A stretch of DNA of 64,000 nucleotides from Rhodosorus marinus. Taxonomy: Eukaryota; Rhodophyta; Stylonematophyceae; Stylonematales; Stylonemataceae. The notes beneath the pieces are model-generated. The model did no database searches. It was not told the origin of the DNA and saw only the letters and a program-made list of their open reading frames with translations. This document shows positions 44,446 to 56,537 of this stretch, piece by piece. Location: the NCBI GenBank assembly GCA_029953675.1, contig JAMWBK010000013.1:558001-622000 (forward strand), read 5' to 3'. Within the stretch, counting starts at the first letter, position 1; each line of letters starts with the position of its first letter. The position numbers were made by a program, and so were the translations under genes.

Positions 44446-45554
44446 CCGATCTCTTTCCAAACACTCACAATCCTCAGAGGCCACAATCCAGAACCGCGTC
44501 CTCTCCGAATGCCAAACCGAAAGAGTAAGATCAGCGCCAAAGCGAATGCTCCTTCAGCCTTGTTCCTATTCTTGTCTATTCCTGTCAATGGAAAACGAAA
44601 TTACCTAGCCGGTCACTTCGGCTCTAGTGAGCCTCTTCTACTTTCCACTTTGCCAAGACTAAGATCAGAACCTAACCATCACAAGCTCTCTGGTCATCCG
44701 AAATGCCTTCGTCTTCATCAAAGGGACGATGGGAAAGACACTTCAGCGTCGTAGGCACGGCAGGTTGCTTTATGTATTCGATGGTAGAGCGACCGCTCTT
44801 GGGATCTAGTCCATGTCAAAAAGCTTCACATCGATGACCTCATACTAGAGCAAGTTAGCATGGACGATGCTCTGAAGCAGTATCCTCGCCAGCGTTAGCT
44901 CTTCCGAGTCTTTTTTGGACCATAGGGGGAGGGAAGGCATGTCGTCTAAAAAGATGTGTGGATGCTGGAGGGTTGGTTGACCTCGGGCATACTAGAATTC
45001 TGAGATTTGGCGCTGATCTGCATGTTCTTGGAACACCACAAAGGCCCTGATCCTCTCTGCGTGTGGTTTATGGATTTCTTGTCCCCACTTCGAGTGCGCC
45101 ATGTAGAGCTAGTGGTCGGCAAACTCTGCCGTTTGTAAGAAGCAGATGTCACCCCTGAACGCACGCTCTAGGTGCTGCTGATGATGACCGAAGGATAAGC
45201 AAAGGTGTAAAACTTCAAACCTCCTGCGGGCGCTCGAATCAAAAGGGAAAAGCACATCCCGAACACGATACCTCTTTGCCCAGACTTATGCGCTTTCTCG
45301 CGACCGGCATTGCATAATTTAATAAAGTTGATGTCTGCAGCTGAGTGAGGCACCTCGCATCGTAGGCACATGCTACGTTAGACTGCACTACAGGCTGAAA
45401 GGCAGGGTTATGCAAACGTCCGTGACCTGAGGTCTAAAAAACTGCCGAGCAGCTTTGCAACAACCCTGGCTTTGTCTGAGAGACAGCGGGAAGCGCTTGG
45501 ACCGGAACATGGATGGAGGAAATCTTGGCGCACCAACCAGCAGAAGGAGTTGGA
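44446..45554. other. intergenic, nothing recognised
   Basis: Short open frames at 45371-45168 and 45164-44946 on the minus strand have no known motif. No RNA gene or repeat seen. Confidence 0.45.
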
Positions 45555-46808
45555 CTATCCAAACTCAGCGAGAAGAGCTGCACCGACACAAGCATCGGTA
45601 CTGTCACCGATTCGAACTGGAACGCCCAGTTTTCGCTCTCTGAGCTTTGAGTAGGTTGGATTGTACGCACCGCCACCAGCTGAATATACAACGGTTGGAT
45701 ACGGTGCTCCAAACGCCTCGAGCAAGCTAAACCCCCTCCGTTCTACTTCGGCGATAGAGTCTAAGAGCGCACGGAGGTATTCAACGTCTGAAGACCCGCC
45801 CCTATCCAGTGCCGGTGTCAAGTTCGGATCGTTTATGGGGAACCTCTCGCCGCGTGATCCGGGAGGAAGAGGATACAGTTTCAGATCCTTTGAGGGTGGT
45901 TTGTCCAAGTCCATTTCGTCTGAAAGGGATGTAATGTCAGCCCTTGAAAAGCCCAACTCCTTCAGTGTCCTGCCCCCAACATTGGACGCACCACCGACAA
46001 GCCACAAAGGGCTACCATCCTCGGAACTGATGAAATACCGATGGGAATAGATCCCAAACTTTGAGTCGTCCACCCGGACGTCGGAGAGGAGCTTTAAAGC
46101 AAGGCTCGATCCAAGACTAGTGCAACTCTCTCGGAGCTTGGTAGCACCGGAGGCGATAAAGGCGGCAATAGAGTCCGTCGTGCCTGCGACAACCAGACAG
46201 CCATCTGCAAATCCCCAGGTCGGATCGGCGTTTCCGACAACCTCCCCTGGTCTTTTGACATCCATGAAAGCACTGAGTGGTACGAGCGAGGCTAACCACT
46301 CAGGCCAGACCTCTTGCTCCGGGTCGAACCCCATCTTCAGAGCATTGTTCCAATCCGACATCCGATGTTGACTACCCAGCAGGAGTCGCGTGACGAAGTC
46401 TGCCTGGTGTTCAAAGTCAGCAGTTGCACCCCAACCTACGATTTTCGCCAGGGATGATGTGGCGGAAGCCACAGTATGGCCGGGCGGCGTGACCTGCCGA
46501 ATTTTCTCGACAACTTCCTCTGGTTCTGCATGGTTGTACATCTTCACGGCGCCATCATATATTACTGACGCAGATGTACCATCTACAGCAACCCTTCGAA
46601 TTCCAGTCCTCAGCTCTGGCGGAAATTCATCCAGAAGATCACGCAACGCATGGGTCCACGATTCTGCACCATCAACTCCTCGCAGATTCACCTGCCTCAC
46701 AATCGGCTTTAAGGGACGCGCCCCAATCTCCAGCACAGCTCCACGAACTCCAGAAGTTCCATAGTCAATTCCCAACGCGTATGATCTGCCAACTCCGCTG
46801 CCGGTCAT
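45555..46808 (-). CDS. FGGY-family sugar kinase, D-ribulose kinase / plant XK-1 type
   Basis: A single exon, about 417 residues from the ATG at 46808 (a further in-frame ATG at 46844 adds 12). The ATP-binding start is ALGIDYGTSGVRG with the catalytic-fold Asp; VAVDGTSAS follows; GTTDSIAAFIASGA carries the catalytic Asp; and the C-terminal VVYSAGGGAYNPTYSKLRER is the adenosine-binding loop. The arrangement matches the Arabidopsis XK-1 / cyanobacterial SePSK group, which phosphorylates D-ribulose rather than xylulose (from memory of the family). It is of cyanobacterial/plastid affinity. A GTAAGT donor at 46868-46863 and a CTGTAG acceptor just before 46809 suggest an upstream exon, perhaps coding a transit peptide. 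Confidence 0.86.
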   Translation of the reverse strand: MTGSGVGRSYALGIDYGTSGVRGAVLEIGARPLKPIVRQVNLRGVDGAESWTHALRDLLDEFPPELRTGIRRVAVDGTSASVIYDGAVKMYNHAEPEEVVEKIRQVTPPGHTVASATSSLAKIVGWGATADFEHQADFVTRLLLGSQHRMSDWNNALKMGFDPEQEVWPEWLASLVPLSAFMDVKRPGEVVGNADPTWGFADGCLVVAGTTDSIAAFIASGATKLRESCTSLGSSLALKLLSDVRVDDSKFGIYSHRYFISSEDGSPLWLVGGASNVGGRTLKELGFSRADITSLSDEMDLDKPPSKDLKLYPLPPGSRGERFPINDPNLTPALDRGGSSDVEYLRALLDSIAEVERRGFSLLEAFGAPYPTVVYSAGGGAYNPTYSKLRERKLGVPVRIGDSTDACVGAALLAEFG

Positions 46809-48053
46809 ACTACAGGACAGAACAAACGCCGAGGTCTCATTCATACCCAGCCCAGAGCCAGCACTTACAAAGCTGTGAATGGTTTGCACTCGTTCTCAAC
46901 CCAAGGTTGGATCCGCGACTTCTCCACTTAGAAAGACGCTGGTAAACCGAGATCGTGGATAAGATCCCAGCAATAGATACTGAGCTCCTTACATACAACT
47001 TTTAACATCGAGTGGGATGCGATGTGAGTACTTTGGTATCGAAGACGCTTACACATAGTGCAGTCGCGAGAGTGCGATCATACCGGCACCTAGTAGGCTA
47101 CTCATGGCAAAAATATGACATAGTTTTGTCCAACCTCCAGCTTCCGAGAACGCGATGAAGCGGGTTCCCAACCGGACTCGGGTAGTCGAAACTCGTCACT
47201 ACTCATGCAAGAAGATGGGGGATCTGAATGACTGGTTGGATTTTGAGGTCATCTGCTCATAAGGGAGGTCGAATTCTGATCGAAGCCTGGACTGGCCTGA
47301 GCTGACAATCGTCGCGGCTAGTGCACTGCTGGTTTCTTAAGGACGGCGGTGCAGGTACGGCGAAGCTTTATCCTATCCAAAATGGGTTTTCTTTCAATTG
47401 ATCATTTTCTCCAAACACATATCCAAGTTAATCGTCACGGCATCTTCAAACCATTCGCGGGCGGCGTGGACGGACAAACCGCAGGCGGCGGCACATGAAA
47501 CAGCTCAGACGCGGATCTCGACTCGTGCATAGCGTAAGAATTTGAAATTTCTGCTTGTAGCATGCGTTCGTATCCGAGACGGAATTGGTGAGATCTCGTT
47601 TCGGCGTTGGGCCGCCTCCGGACGCCAGCTTGTCCTGGCGGGTTGTCGACCTATGTAGGTGTTGGTACACCTCCCCCGTTTTCCCTGGTGCTCTGGGTTC
47701 CTGGAGCCCCACCTGCGGCACTGACATCTTCTGGTAGCCCTTCAGTCGTGTTTCGCGGCTAGTTCGCAGGAAGCAACAATAGCACCAATGCTTAGCTGAC
47801 CAAAGACGAGACTGGATGTGCGAAGACGCTGTTCGCACGGACGGAAAACGATGATTTTGCGTACCCTTCGACCAACGTTCTTGCGAGATCGTCTACGAGT
47901 GTACGGTTTCTGATCCTTCAAAGCAAAGATTTGCGAATTAAGCACAGTGTGAGCAACTCTGCTTGCCACAGGAATGCTAAGTCGCATACGGCCTTCATGC
48001 TCACCGATGAACACCGATGGCAAACGTAGCGACTCAAAGCCATACAACCGGCT
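46809..48053. other. intergenic, one unassigned open frame
   Basis: A reverse-strand frame spanning 48047-47742 (about 100 codons, basic) lies just after the Alba stop codon. It could be its 3' untranslated region or an independent exon; I recognise nothing in it. The rest is featureless. Confidence 0.4.
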
Positions 48054-49229
48054 CTAACCTTGCGCTGGTCTACTTCCTACCTTCGTGTCTCTTTCCTCGT
48101 CACCGTTTACGTTTGCGTTCTCCTCCACCGCATCTCCTACATTGGCATTGTACACATCCTCACCAGGCTGGTCGTCTCGCCTGGGTCTACCGGTCGATTT
48201 TCTGGAGCCTCGTCTGCCGCGACCTTAGGGGGGTAAACAGCGAAACGAGGTGATCGCACAAGTCAGGTCTTAAGTGGCTGAGCAAATTGCCACTAGACGC
48301 CTTGGGGTGCTTTTGAAAGTACAGCACATCCGTTAAGCAAGAACATGTGGTGTCCAGAGCAAAACAGTCGCGCTTATCGGTGGAAAAGGAAAGATACTCT
48401 TACCTCGCGGGCCGCCTGAAGAGGGCCGCTTGTACGGAGCATCCATAGCCTCAATCAACAGCTGAACTTTCTCCTCTGCTCACGATGTTAACAATTGGAC
48501 GATTCGGCAGGGGCAAGAGAAAGTCCGGTTAGCAATTCCAATGCAAAGGCAAGCTCATCACCAAACGCTGAAACGTTAAGCCTTACCGCTTTCCCTCTCA
48601 ATTGGAGGTTGGTACCCAGCAGCATTCTCATTCAACTGCTTTTTCGACAGATGGACCGAAATTGAAGACACGTTTCGAACCGTCTCAATCGGATCAAGCC
48701 CTTCCTCCAGGGGCTCCCATCTGTCCTTGATCTCGACAGATCCTAACTCAGTCACCTTGTTTGGATGTCGAAAGTAGAAAGTGAAATCAGCGGAAAATTA
48801 ACGTGATACCGTCCTCGCGACGTCCCCGTACGGCGTGCATCCCACCATGTGGGCCTCAGCCACTTGATAGGCAAACTAATCCTACCTGATGCAGACCCGA
48901 AACGTTTCGTCTGAGCAGCTCGCTAACAGTAAGGGCTTTCCCAATAGCGTTTCCCAAGCCTAGAAGAACAACTCCATCTTCGTTCGTCTCCTGGGGTAAA
49001 AGAGAAAACGTCGTGATTCCAGCGCATCAGCACATACCTTGCTGTACCAACATGATCCCAGGCTAATATAACAAGATCTACAGAAGAAAGTGCCGTCACC
49101 TACATCCTCTAGGATTTTAGTAGCATACGAGACGTAAGCTCTGATTCGACCAGTCGCTGTAACACGAATCTGGTTTGCAGGTGATTCCCCAACCTCCTCG
49201 TCCTTCTCAACTCTTCTATACTTCTCCAT
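48054..49229 (-). CDS. Alba-domain RNA/DNA-binding protein (five exons)
   Basis: Exons 49229-49104, 48990-48886, 48755-48587, 48478-48404 and 48223-48054 join in phase, about 214 residues. The Alba fold opens with NQIRVTATGRIRAYVSYATKILED, continues across the first splice with GVVLLGLGNAIGKALTVSELLRR, and ends with SSISVHLSKKQL. A short RGG-like tail follows (GGPRGGRGRRGSR), then an acidic end. Plant and protist proteins of this type bind mRNA or rRNA (Rpp20/Rpp25-related or RGG Alba proteins) in cytoplasm or nucleus. The stop follows a read-through of a weak GTAGGA donor. The 5' flank on the coding strand is G/T-rich. Confidence 0.88.
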
Positions 49230-52200
49230 GGAAAACAGCAGGATCCTTACAAACTATACGTCCTGGTCACCACCGCTCAGAAGCGTTCCTACCACCACCC
49301 GTCGACGCCTGCCACCCCCGCACCGCAACCCTCTGCCTTAAACCTCTACCTCCACAGCACAAAATCACCGTCCAGCTGCTTCAACTACTGCCCCCCCTCC
49401 CCTTCCCAAAACAGATACTCAGAAGAGCCGATCGGCAGACTACAGCTCCGCCCTTTCTACCTTATCAAACGCCTCTCCCCACTTTATATTTTGTCGAAAA
49501 GCCTCTTTCCCTTCCTCTCACCACCCACAGAGTAGACTCTACTACACCAACCCCACCCCCGATACCCCCCCAAAAAAAAACAAAGAAAACAATGCCAAGT
49601 CAAAAGAACCCAAAAAATATCCGAAACAATAACAGAAATTTAATATATATATATTTCTATTCTGCTCAAGAAATTGTCTGAAAACCTCAAAATTGTATTC
49701 AATAATTTTTTTTGTAAAATAGAAATGTTTCTTTGACTCAGTGGGGGTTGGGACTTGTCCAGCTCTCTTTACAAGCGCTATCGAACACGGCCAATAGGGT
49801 CAATCTGATCTTTTTTCTGTTGAAACTTATTGAATACTCGATTTCACTTTTAGAATAACTAATTAAAAGAAAACAACGAAGAAAAACTAACCTGGGAGAA
49901 ATATTTAACTCTAAATTATAAAACACTATGAACAATTGAGAAACAGAAAATCTAATACGTCATAAATCTATATTTTTCAGTTTACGTTCCGCCTCCCCAA
50001 CGGTGTAACCTTCCCACCCCTCTTTGGTTCCATATATCAACATATTTGCTCATATTTTTATCCATTAAATGATAACTTGGTTCTTACCGTGACTTTCAGG
50101 GCAGGTCATGGAGGTCATGTTGAAAAAGGACAGCTGTAGGATATTTATTTCAGTGGTAGAGGTTAACCACTGGCGAGTAGTTTATCCTTTTTTTCTTTTG
50201 TTTTTGACAGAAAACCAGATATTTTCAAATTCAACGGTGAATATACGTCATATGGGTTCTGGAAATCCTTAGGGTATATTCAGTATGTAAATTCTTTTTA
50301 ATTCATTTATGGTCCAATCTTGCATGGTTATATTGGATCTATTGACCCATCTTTTAGGTCCCAACGCTCCGCGTTTTGCTGAGATATTTTTCCCACCCCC
50401 GGGGGGTCCGAGTTTTTGGTACCAAACGAAGGCATTGGCATGGCCTCAGGCTTCTATGGGTTCTGGTTACCAGAGCTTTTTGACCCCTATGTGTTTATGT
50501 CATAACTCAATAGGTATGAATCCAAGCAAAACATCGTGTCGCACCCGACCCCCCGGTTCCGGATAAAGTCGCTTCTTGCTTGAGGGGTGTCCGTTCTGAT
50601 TAATTGGTTTGGAACTAGACACTTTTACCCCTCCTGATTTCCGGATATCTGGACTACCCCAAGTTAAGAAATTCGTGAAGTGAACCAGCTTTTGGGGGCT
50701 TCCCGGGGTCGCTAATGGAAGGGGGGAAATTGCGTGAACTTCGAGTTTTGGAAGTAATCATCCTTGTACTAAGGGGTTGCTTTTGAAAACGAAAAAATTG
50801 CTGATGTGCTTGAGTTGCAGTTTTCGATGTCCCAAGTCTGCGTGAGAAGTTGTGAAAGTGGAGAGGCCGCTGCTGGGTGGGAGGATATCTTGGCCAAAAA
50901 AAATATCCGAGGTTCAGAGACCAATGAGAGTCTTTGGAATATATCAAATGGATTTGGTGGCGGACCGCGTTGGCGAACAGGGAAGGGTAAGTGGGGGTTG
51001 GACTAGTAACAGAATTATCTATTTGTGTGGCTATTGGGACCAGTCCCTCAATAGGTGTCCATATGTGGAACGAAACGACTGGCGGTTCTCTTAAAACGGA
51101 GCGGGAGGTCCCGGCCGACATATTTCGGTTTTCGAATCTCATTTAGTGTGGAAGAACCGGATAGGCAGGCTTGCAGCGATCGATGAGATATTCTAATTGC
51201 GCATTGCACTGCGATAGGGGAGAATGAAGTGCTGCTGCGCTCGAAACTTTTCCGTCTAACGATGAGAGTTCTGATGAACAAACTTGGCTTCTCGATTGTG
51301 CTTGTTCCTGGCGTAACCGAATTTCCCTTTTGAGTGCGCATTGGCAGAAATAGCTGCCACCGGCCGGGCACTGTCTGGGTGGCGCTCACCCGAAAACAAA
51401 ATTTAGCAATTACCGTCAAAAAACTCCCGTCAAAAACGCCCGGGCGTGCTCATAGCGCTCTTTTCGTCATCATTTACTGGTAGAGACAAGCACCATAAGA
51501 GAAAAGAAGAAAGGCTGAGCGCCGAAAAGGGGTTTTTAAAAACTAAGGTCGTAGACGCCACCGAATAAATATTGGCGAAGAGAGGAAAAGGGAGTACGTC
51601 CTATCTATTGCCGGTATCCCCTCAATCATTCAAAAGACCTCGACAACGAGCGGAACGAACCAGTGCGATCGGTAATACACAGCCGATTTCAAGGGGGCGT
51701 ACTAGCGCACGTCGTCCACGGATCTTGGCCTATGAATGAAAGGGTTGTGACAAGGATGGTGGCGGCGATGATGACGATGATGATACTGGTGAGGAAAAAT
51801 CACAGGGCATGCACCATCCATTTGGAGGGCCCGCTTGTCTGGTCGTTTTGATCTTGAGCCGATCGATCAAATCACCGCAGAGATTCACTGACTCTGTGAA
51901 CGGTTGTGCAGTAGATGTTCTGGCATTCATATGGCAAGCTACGTTCGTAGCTTGTGGGAATGAAGCGACCGATATGCAAAAGGGTAGTCTGGGCATGCGA
52001 TGCCATTGTCAGATATAACTAGGTAGCTGGAGATAGCATGTATACATAATTGGCCGTTTCTAACCGGAAGAATTCTACAGTGGACGTTGATTTCAGTGCG
52101 AATCCCCTTCTCCAAACCAATTCGCAGCATTCATCCGCCGCTCTGAACTTGGCAAAGCTCAGCGGATAGATGTAGACACCAGCGATAGCATGTGCGTTAT

Positions 52201-52601
52201 CATCTTCAGGCGGTGAAGTGCTGATCCTCCGCAATTCCCGTGAGGAGAAGATCAACCCCGCACTTCCTTAGTTCTCGAGTTTGAGCTGGAGTCCTCCTTC
52301 ACACAACATCCGAGCCATCTGTGCGAACACAGGTTCGATAAAAGCCATACAATTCCATTGGACTCCTAGTTGTGTCCGCCCCGGACGAGGTGGACCGAGA
52401 GCGCAATCCAAGAGTGCCACCTCCGCCCAAAAGCGTTTCCGAAATGGTGCTCGGCAGCTAATACCCCTCGACTGCACCACAAGCATATTAGCGCAGGTTG
52501 GAGGGCAACCGGTGCAGGGAGCAAGTACTGAGCGGAGCGGATGAAAGGGTTGGTACTTGTCGCATAGGAAAGGGAGCTGCTAACAAAGATTTCGCGAAAC
52601 G
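49230..52601. other. gene-free stretch with AT-rich centre
   Basis: The first 350 bases are the C-rich (plus) / G-rich (minus) leader of the Alba gene, followed by a TATATATATATT run at 49641. The region 49600-50350 is AT-rich. A reverse-strand frame broken by one stop lies at 52486-52019. A long plus-strand frame at 49175-49681 and others are composition artefacts. No RNA genes seen. Confidence 0.5.
52019..52486 (-). pseudogene. possible gene relic, one in-frame stop
   Basis: About 155 codons stay in one frame apart from a single TAA near 52269. The downstream half has a protein-like sequence (AGVYIYPLSFAKFRAADECC). It has no ATG-led clear start and I recognise no family, so this could be two exons, a decayed gene or chance. 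Confidence 0.25.
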
Positions 52602-54137
52602 ATGGGGGGGTATGAGGTGCCAGTGCTAACCGTACTCAATGATCTGCTGAAGGACGGAGCTGGAACTGCCCTTACCGAGATAACGGCTGAGGGATCCGAG
52701 TCATGGAGCTACTCTAAGCTGAAAGCGGAAGTAGAACGAATGCAAAAGTCCATGGTCGAGGCCGGCTTGTCAAATGGAGATGTAGTGTCTCTCATCCTTG
52801 TGAATTCGTTGGAGTTTGTCGCCGTGTTTCTGGCAACAACCGCGCTTGGTGCCGTGGTGGCCCCACTGAACGCAACTTATACCGAGGAGGAGTTTTCTTT
52901 CTATTTGGAAGATGCCGGCGCACGTGTCGTAGTAGTAACCCCGAGTGGGTTCCCCGAGAACGCTGTGAGGGCTGCCAAGGGTCTTGGCAAACCGATCTGG
53001 AGGGTTGGTCGGGAAAATTCGTCGGTCACTTTTGCAAGCGATCCAGAGGTCCCCATAGCTTCGAGCGACACGACTGGTAGTAGCCCGGAGACTACATGCT
53101 TGTTCTTGCATACATCCGGCACCACATCGAGGCCAAAGGGCGTGCCTCTAACGCATAAAAATCTATGCGCGTCGATTATGAACATCTGTACTGTCTACGA
53201 GCTAGCCGCATCAGACGTGACAGAACTGGTGATGCCACTCTTTCATGTGCATGGCCTGATGGGCTGCCTCCTTTCAACGTTGGCATCAGGAGGCGAAGTA
53301 ATCATTCCAACAGGTGGGAAGTTCTCGGCGTCCAACTTCTGGCCTGTGGCGAATGCCAGAAACATGACGTGGTATACGGCGGTCCCCACAATTCATCAGA
53401 TACTCCTCGCCCGATACACAGACGAGCAAACCATACCAAACTTGCGCTTCATCAGGTCCTGCTCAGCAAGTCTAGCACCGGCCGTGCTCGAAGATCTTGA
53501 GAAAAAGTTTGGGGCAAAGGTTTTGGAAGCTTACGCGATGACGGAGGCGTCGCATATGATGACCTCCAACCCTCTTAAGGGCGAGAGACGACCAGGTAGC
53601 GTCGGTGTCGGCGGTAAGAACGTCGAGGTGGGGATCCTCTCCGACGACGATGAGCTTGTGCCAGTAGGCGCGATTGGTGAGGTCTGTGTTCGAGGAGCCA
53701 ATGTCACGAAGGGTTACTTGAACAACCCGGAGGCCAATAAAGTTGCGTACGCCGGAGGTTGGTTCCACACGGGAGATCAAGGAATGCTTTCTGAGGACGG
53801 CTATTTGACGCTCACCGGACGTATTAAGGAGCTTATCAACCGCGGTGGCGAAAAGATATCACCCTTGGAGGTCGATGCAGCGCTTTTGGCGCACGAAGCT
53901 GTTGCTGAAGCTATATCATTCGCAGCCCCAGATGAAAAATATGGCGAAGAAGTCAACGCAGCTATAGTACTCAAGCCTGGCGCAGAGCAGCCAAGCCAGG
54001 AAGCATTCAAGGAGTTCTGTGCGGGACGGCTGGCCACTTTCAAGATACCCAAAAAGTTTTTCTTCGATACATCCCTCCCGAAGACTGCGACTGGTAAAAT
54101 CCAACGCCGTTTCGTCGCAGCGCATTTCTTGAAGTAA
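52602..54137 (+). CDS. acyl-activating enzyme, oxalate-CoA ligase (AAE3/Pcs60) type
   Basis: A single exon of 511 codons, the usual length of the compact AAE3 group. ANL-superfamily motifs in order: the P-loop TSGTTSRPKGVPLTHKN, PLFHVHGLMG, the adenylate-binding YAMTEAS, GWFHTGDQG, the hinge INRGGEKISPLEVD and the C-terminal catalytic Lys in PKTATGKIQRR. The reaction is ATP-dependent adenylation of a carboxylate followed by transfer to CoA; in plants and yeast the closest relatives act on oxalate and start CoA-dependent oxalate breakdown. Substrate assignment is by overall resemblance only. The C-terminus (AAHFLK) is not a PTS1 peroxisomal signal, so the enzyme is probably cytosolic, as in plants. 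No introns. Confidence 0.93.
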   Translation: MGGYEVPVLTVLNDLLKDGAGTALTEITAEGSESWSYSKLKAEVERMQKSMVEAGLSNGDVVSLILVNSLEFVAVFLATTALGAVVAPLNATYTEEEFSFYLEDAGARVVVVTPSGFPENAVRAAKGLGKPIWRVGRENSSVTFASDPEVPIASSDTTGSSPETTCLFLHTSGTTSRPKGVPLTHKNLCASIMNICTVYELAASDVTELVMPLFHVHGLMGCLLSTLASGGEVIIPTGGKFSASNFWPVANARNMTWYTAVPTIHQILLARYTDEQTIPNLRFIRSCSASLAPAVLEDLEKKFGAKVLEAYAMTEASHMMTSNPLKGERRPGSVGVGGKNVEVGILSDDDELVPVGAIGEVCVRGANVTKGYLNNPEANKVAYAGGWFHTGDQGMLSEDGYLTLTGRIKELINRGGEKISPLEVDAALLAHEAVAEAISFAAPDEKYGEEVNAAIVLKPGAEQPSQEAFKEFCAGRLATFKIPKKFFFDTSLPKTATGKIQRRFVAAHFLK

Positions 54138-55496
54138 AATGCGTTCAGAAGTATTGTCGACGGCGTCCATTGGAATGATCTCCTTTCATCATACCTCCCG
54201 CCTATGGAAGCTTCTACTCGTTCCTTCCTTTAGAACAGCACGGAGCTGACGACGAACATCAGAAATCACAGCCTGAACTCTTCGTTAATATGTAAACAGA
54301 AGGTAGCACGTTGCAAACATCGTCCCGTTCTCAGCACGGCATCGCCCTTTTGATCACTTCGCCTGACACTTCCATTTCCGTCTCATCGCTGGGTCCAATG
54401 GAAATTCAAACAAATTCACCTGTGCCCCAGAGGACATGATCTAAACGCATAAACTTCTTCCAAAAATTAGCTTACACTAAAACAATATATTATGTTCGTG
54501 AACCGAGTTTATTCTAGAACAATGAGGATCTAATCTACGTCTCTTCCACCAAATAAGAACAGAATTATATGAAATATTAGGATAGATTAGAAAACTGTTC
54601 CAAATTAACGACACATCAGCTGAGCTATTCCATGGCCAGCTTATGTCAAGCTCTATCTTAACCGTCTACACGATAGATTATTCCACAAGAACCTCATAGC
54701 CGCGTGAGATGAACCCCTCTCCGAATAGGAGCAATGATTGTTTAGCTCTCTTATCCTAGGGGGTGCTTGAAAATCCAAGTTCCTCAAATAGTTTTCCATT
54801 ATACAATAAACTGTGATTCCACGCAAGGTTTACCAAAGGACTTACGAGCGAGATAATTCGGCAAAATGCCGAAAAGGAAAAGGGGGGGTTCTGGAATCAT
54901 GAATTCGTATCGGTGAGATCCAGTCGCTAAGCTGCTGAGGAAAATATCTCGACTGATTGCACTGTATTAAAAAACGCCAAACCTCTGTATCGTTTATTCT
55001 ATAACCTGTATATAATTTTTTGTCCAAACTTTCCATTCTTCTTATACACATTTCACTCGGATTACAGAATAATATGATAGATACCATATGTAAAACGATC
55101 TTTCCAATGGGAATCCATATAGGAGCCATCAAACCCCCCAAAAAGTGACGAAAAGGGGAATTAAGATGAAATCGGAAGAGAAAACGTTGAAATTGCTTCA
55201 CATTTTTCTTGAGGGATTTCTCTTCTTGTTGGGCTTCTGGATGTGGTGGGCAACGCGATGTTTCAGTAGGTTTGTGAGTTTTATAATGGGGCAGCTGTTG
55301 GGAGGGTTGGAGAGCGGGGGAGGGGGGTGATTTTTTGTTTGGTCTGTTTTGTGGATTGTCTTGTATATTTGGTTTCGTGTAGATTCTGGTATTTGGGAGC
55401 TAAGTTTGTGTCGAGGTGTTTTTTAGCATAGTAGGGGGGAGAGGTTCGGGCGCTGTCGATTACTTTTTTTTTTGGTGAGCTTTTGAAGAGGGATAC
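54138..55496. other. intergenic; AT-rich, then G/T-rich leader
   Basis: 54460-55140 is AT-rich with no supported gene (a 119-codon reverse-strand frame at 55201-54842 lacks an ATG). From about 55240 the plus strand becomes G/T-rich and leads into the SNF7 gene; TATATAATTTTT at about 55010 is TATA-like. Confidence 0.5.
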
Positions 55497-56537
55497 ATGG
55501 GGCTTTTTAGTAGGAACAAGAAAGAGCCGGCTCCGGCCAAACCGGCTCCAAAGCCTACAACCGCGGCAGCGCCAGCAGCGGTTCCAAAGCCCGCCCCTGT
55601 GAAGCCGAATGAAACGGCGCTCTTGAAGGAGGATTTGGAGAGGAAGATTAAGGCCTTGGACAAGAAAACGGATTCGCTCACAACGCAGATTAATAAGGAG
55701 ATTGTCAAGGCGAAGGAGTACTTGACCGCTGGCGACAAAAGAAGTAAGGCTTGTAAACGGAGTTTTGCAAGTATCTGTGAAGTGTGAAATTGTATTGCAT
55801 TTGTTCATCATGCATTCTACATTCCTTTAGGAGCCGCGGAATGCATGAGGCGGAAGAGTAATTGGGAGAAGCAACGTGACAATAACATGGCCAAAATCAG
55901 AAAATATGAGGATCAGGTACGAGGAAAAGGCTTTTTGCGATTTCGGTCTTGTCTGCGGACACCCTTTTCATTAGCTCATCCCGGAAGGAATGCAGCGCTG
56001 AAATATCTACCCCTGTTTGTGTTGTTCCGCCTAGGTCAACTTGATGGATGAGACAGCAACGAACAAGACAGCGTTGGAGGATCTTGCCGCTGTCAACGAG
56101 CACGTTCAGAGGCTGCAGGTTGATCCTGATAGAGTGGATAATATTATGGATCAAATGAGAGACAACCAGATGAAGCAAGAGGAAATTAACCAAATTCTGG
56201 GAGAAGATACTGGTGAATTCTACGACGAGGATGAGGGGCTGGAAGAGCTCGAAAAGATGATGCAAGAAGACAAGGCAAAGGCGGCTTTGGCCGCGGATCC
56301 ACTTGCTGGCGCTGCTCCCGTAAGTAGACAGAGCCTACTTTGTTCTAGTCTTCATCCGAACCCATTATCCCGAGACTAACCACGATCTCCTCTCCTGATA
56401 TCTTTTCTTCTTGGAAGCAGGTACCTTCTCAGCCAATGCCCGCACCGTCATCCTCGGCAAAGGTCCGAGCTCAACCGCAGGCCGAGGAAGAAGACGAGCT
56501 TGCAAAACTAGAGAAAGAAATGCAGATTGGAATGTAA
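55497..56537 (+). CDS. SNF7/CHMP4-type ESCRT-III subunit (four exons)
   Basis: Exons 55497-55743, 55831-55916, 56035-56319 and 56421-56537 join in phase (244 residues). The order is an Ala/Pro/Lys-rich N-terminus starting MGLFSRNKK, a basic helical hairpin (LERKIKALDKKTDSL; after the splice RRKSNWEKQRDN), the helix RVDNIMDQMRDNQMKQEEI, the acidic linker EFYDEDEGLEELE and a C-terminal MIM-like helix DELAKLEKEMQIGM. This is the CHMP4/Vps32 pattern. SNF7 polymerises into membrane-remodelling spirals for multivesicular-body sorting, cytokinesis and membrane repair, and the tail recruits Vps4. The N-terminal Ala/Pro stretch is longer than in the animal protein. The exon joins restore family-conserved segments. 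Confidence 0.9.

Noticed and set aside
47742..48047. basic 100-codon frame as a sixth Alba exon
   Set aside because: Joining it would need an intron of 27-48 bases, whereas reading through gives a stop codon a few residues later; treated as possible 3' untranslated sequence.
49175..49681. 168-codon plus-strand open frame
   Set aside because: It is open only because the plus strand here is C/A-rich (Pro/Thr/Gln-rich translation); it is antisense to the Alba first exon and its leader.
50654..51142. 162-codon minus-strand open frame
   Set aside because: No ATG-led conserved start, no motif, AT-rich surroundings; composition looks random.
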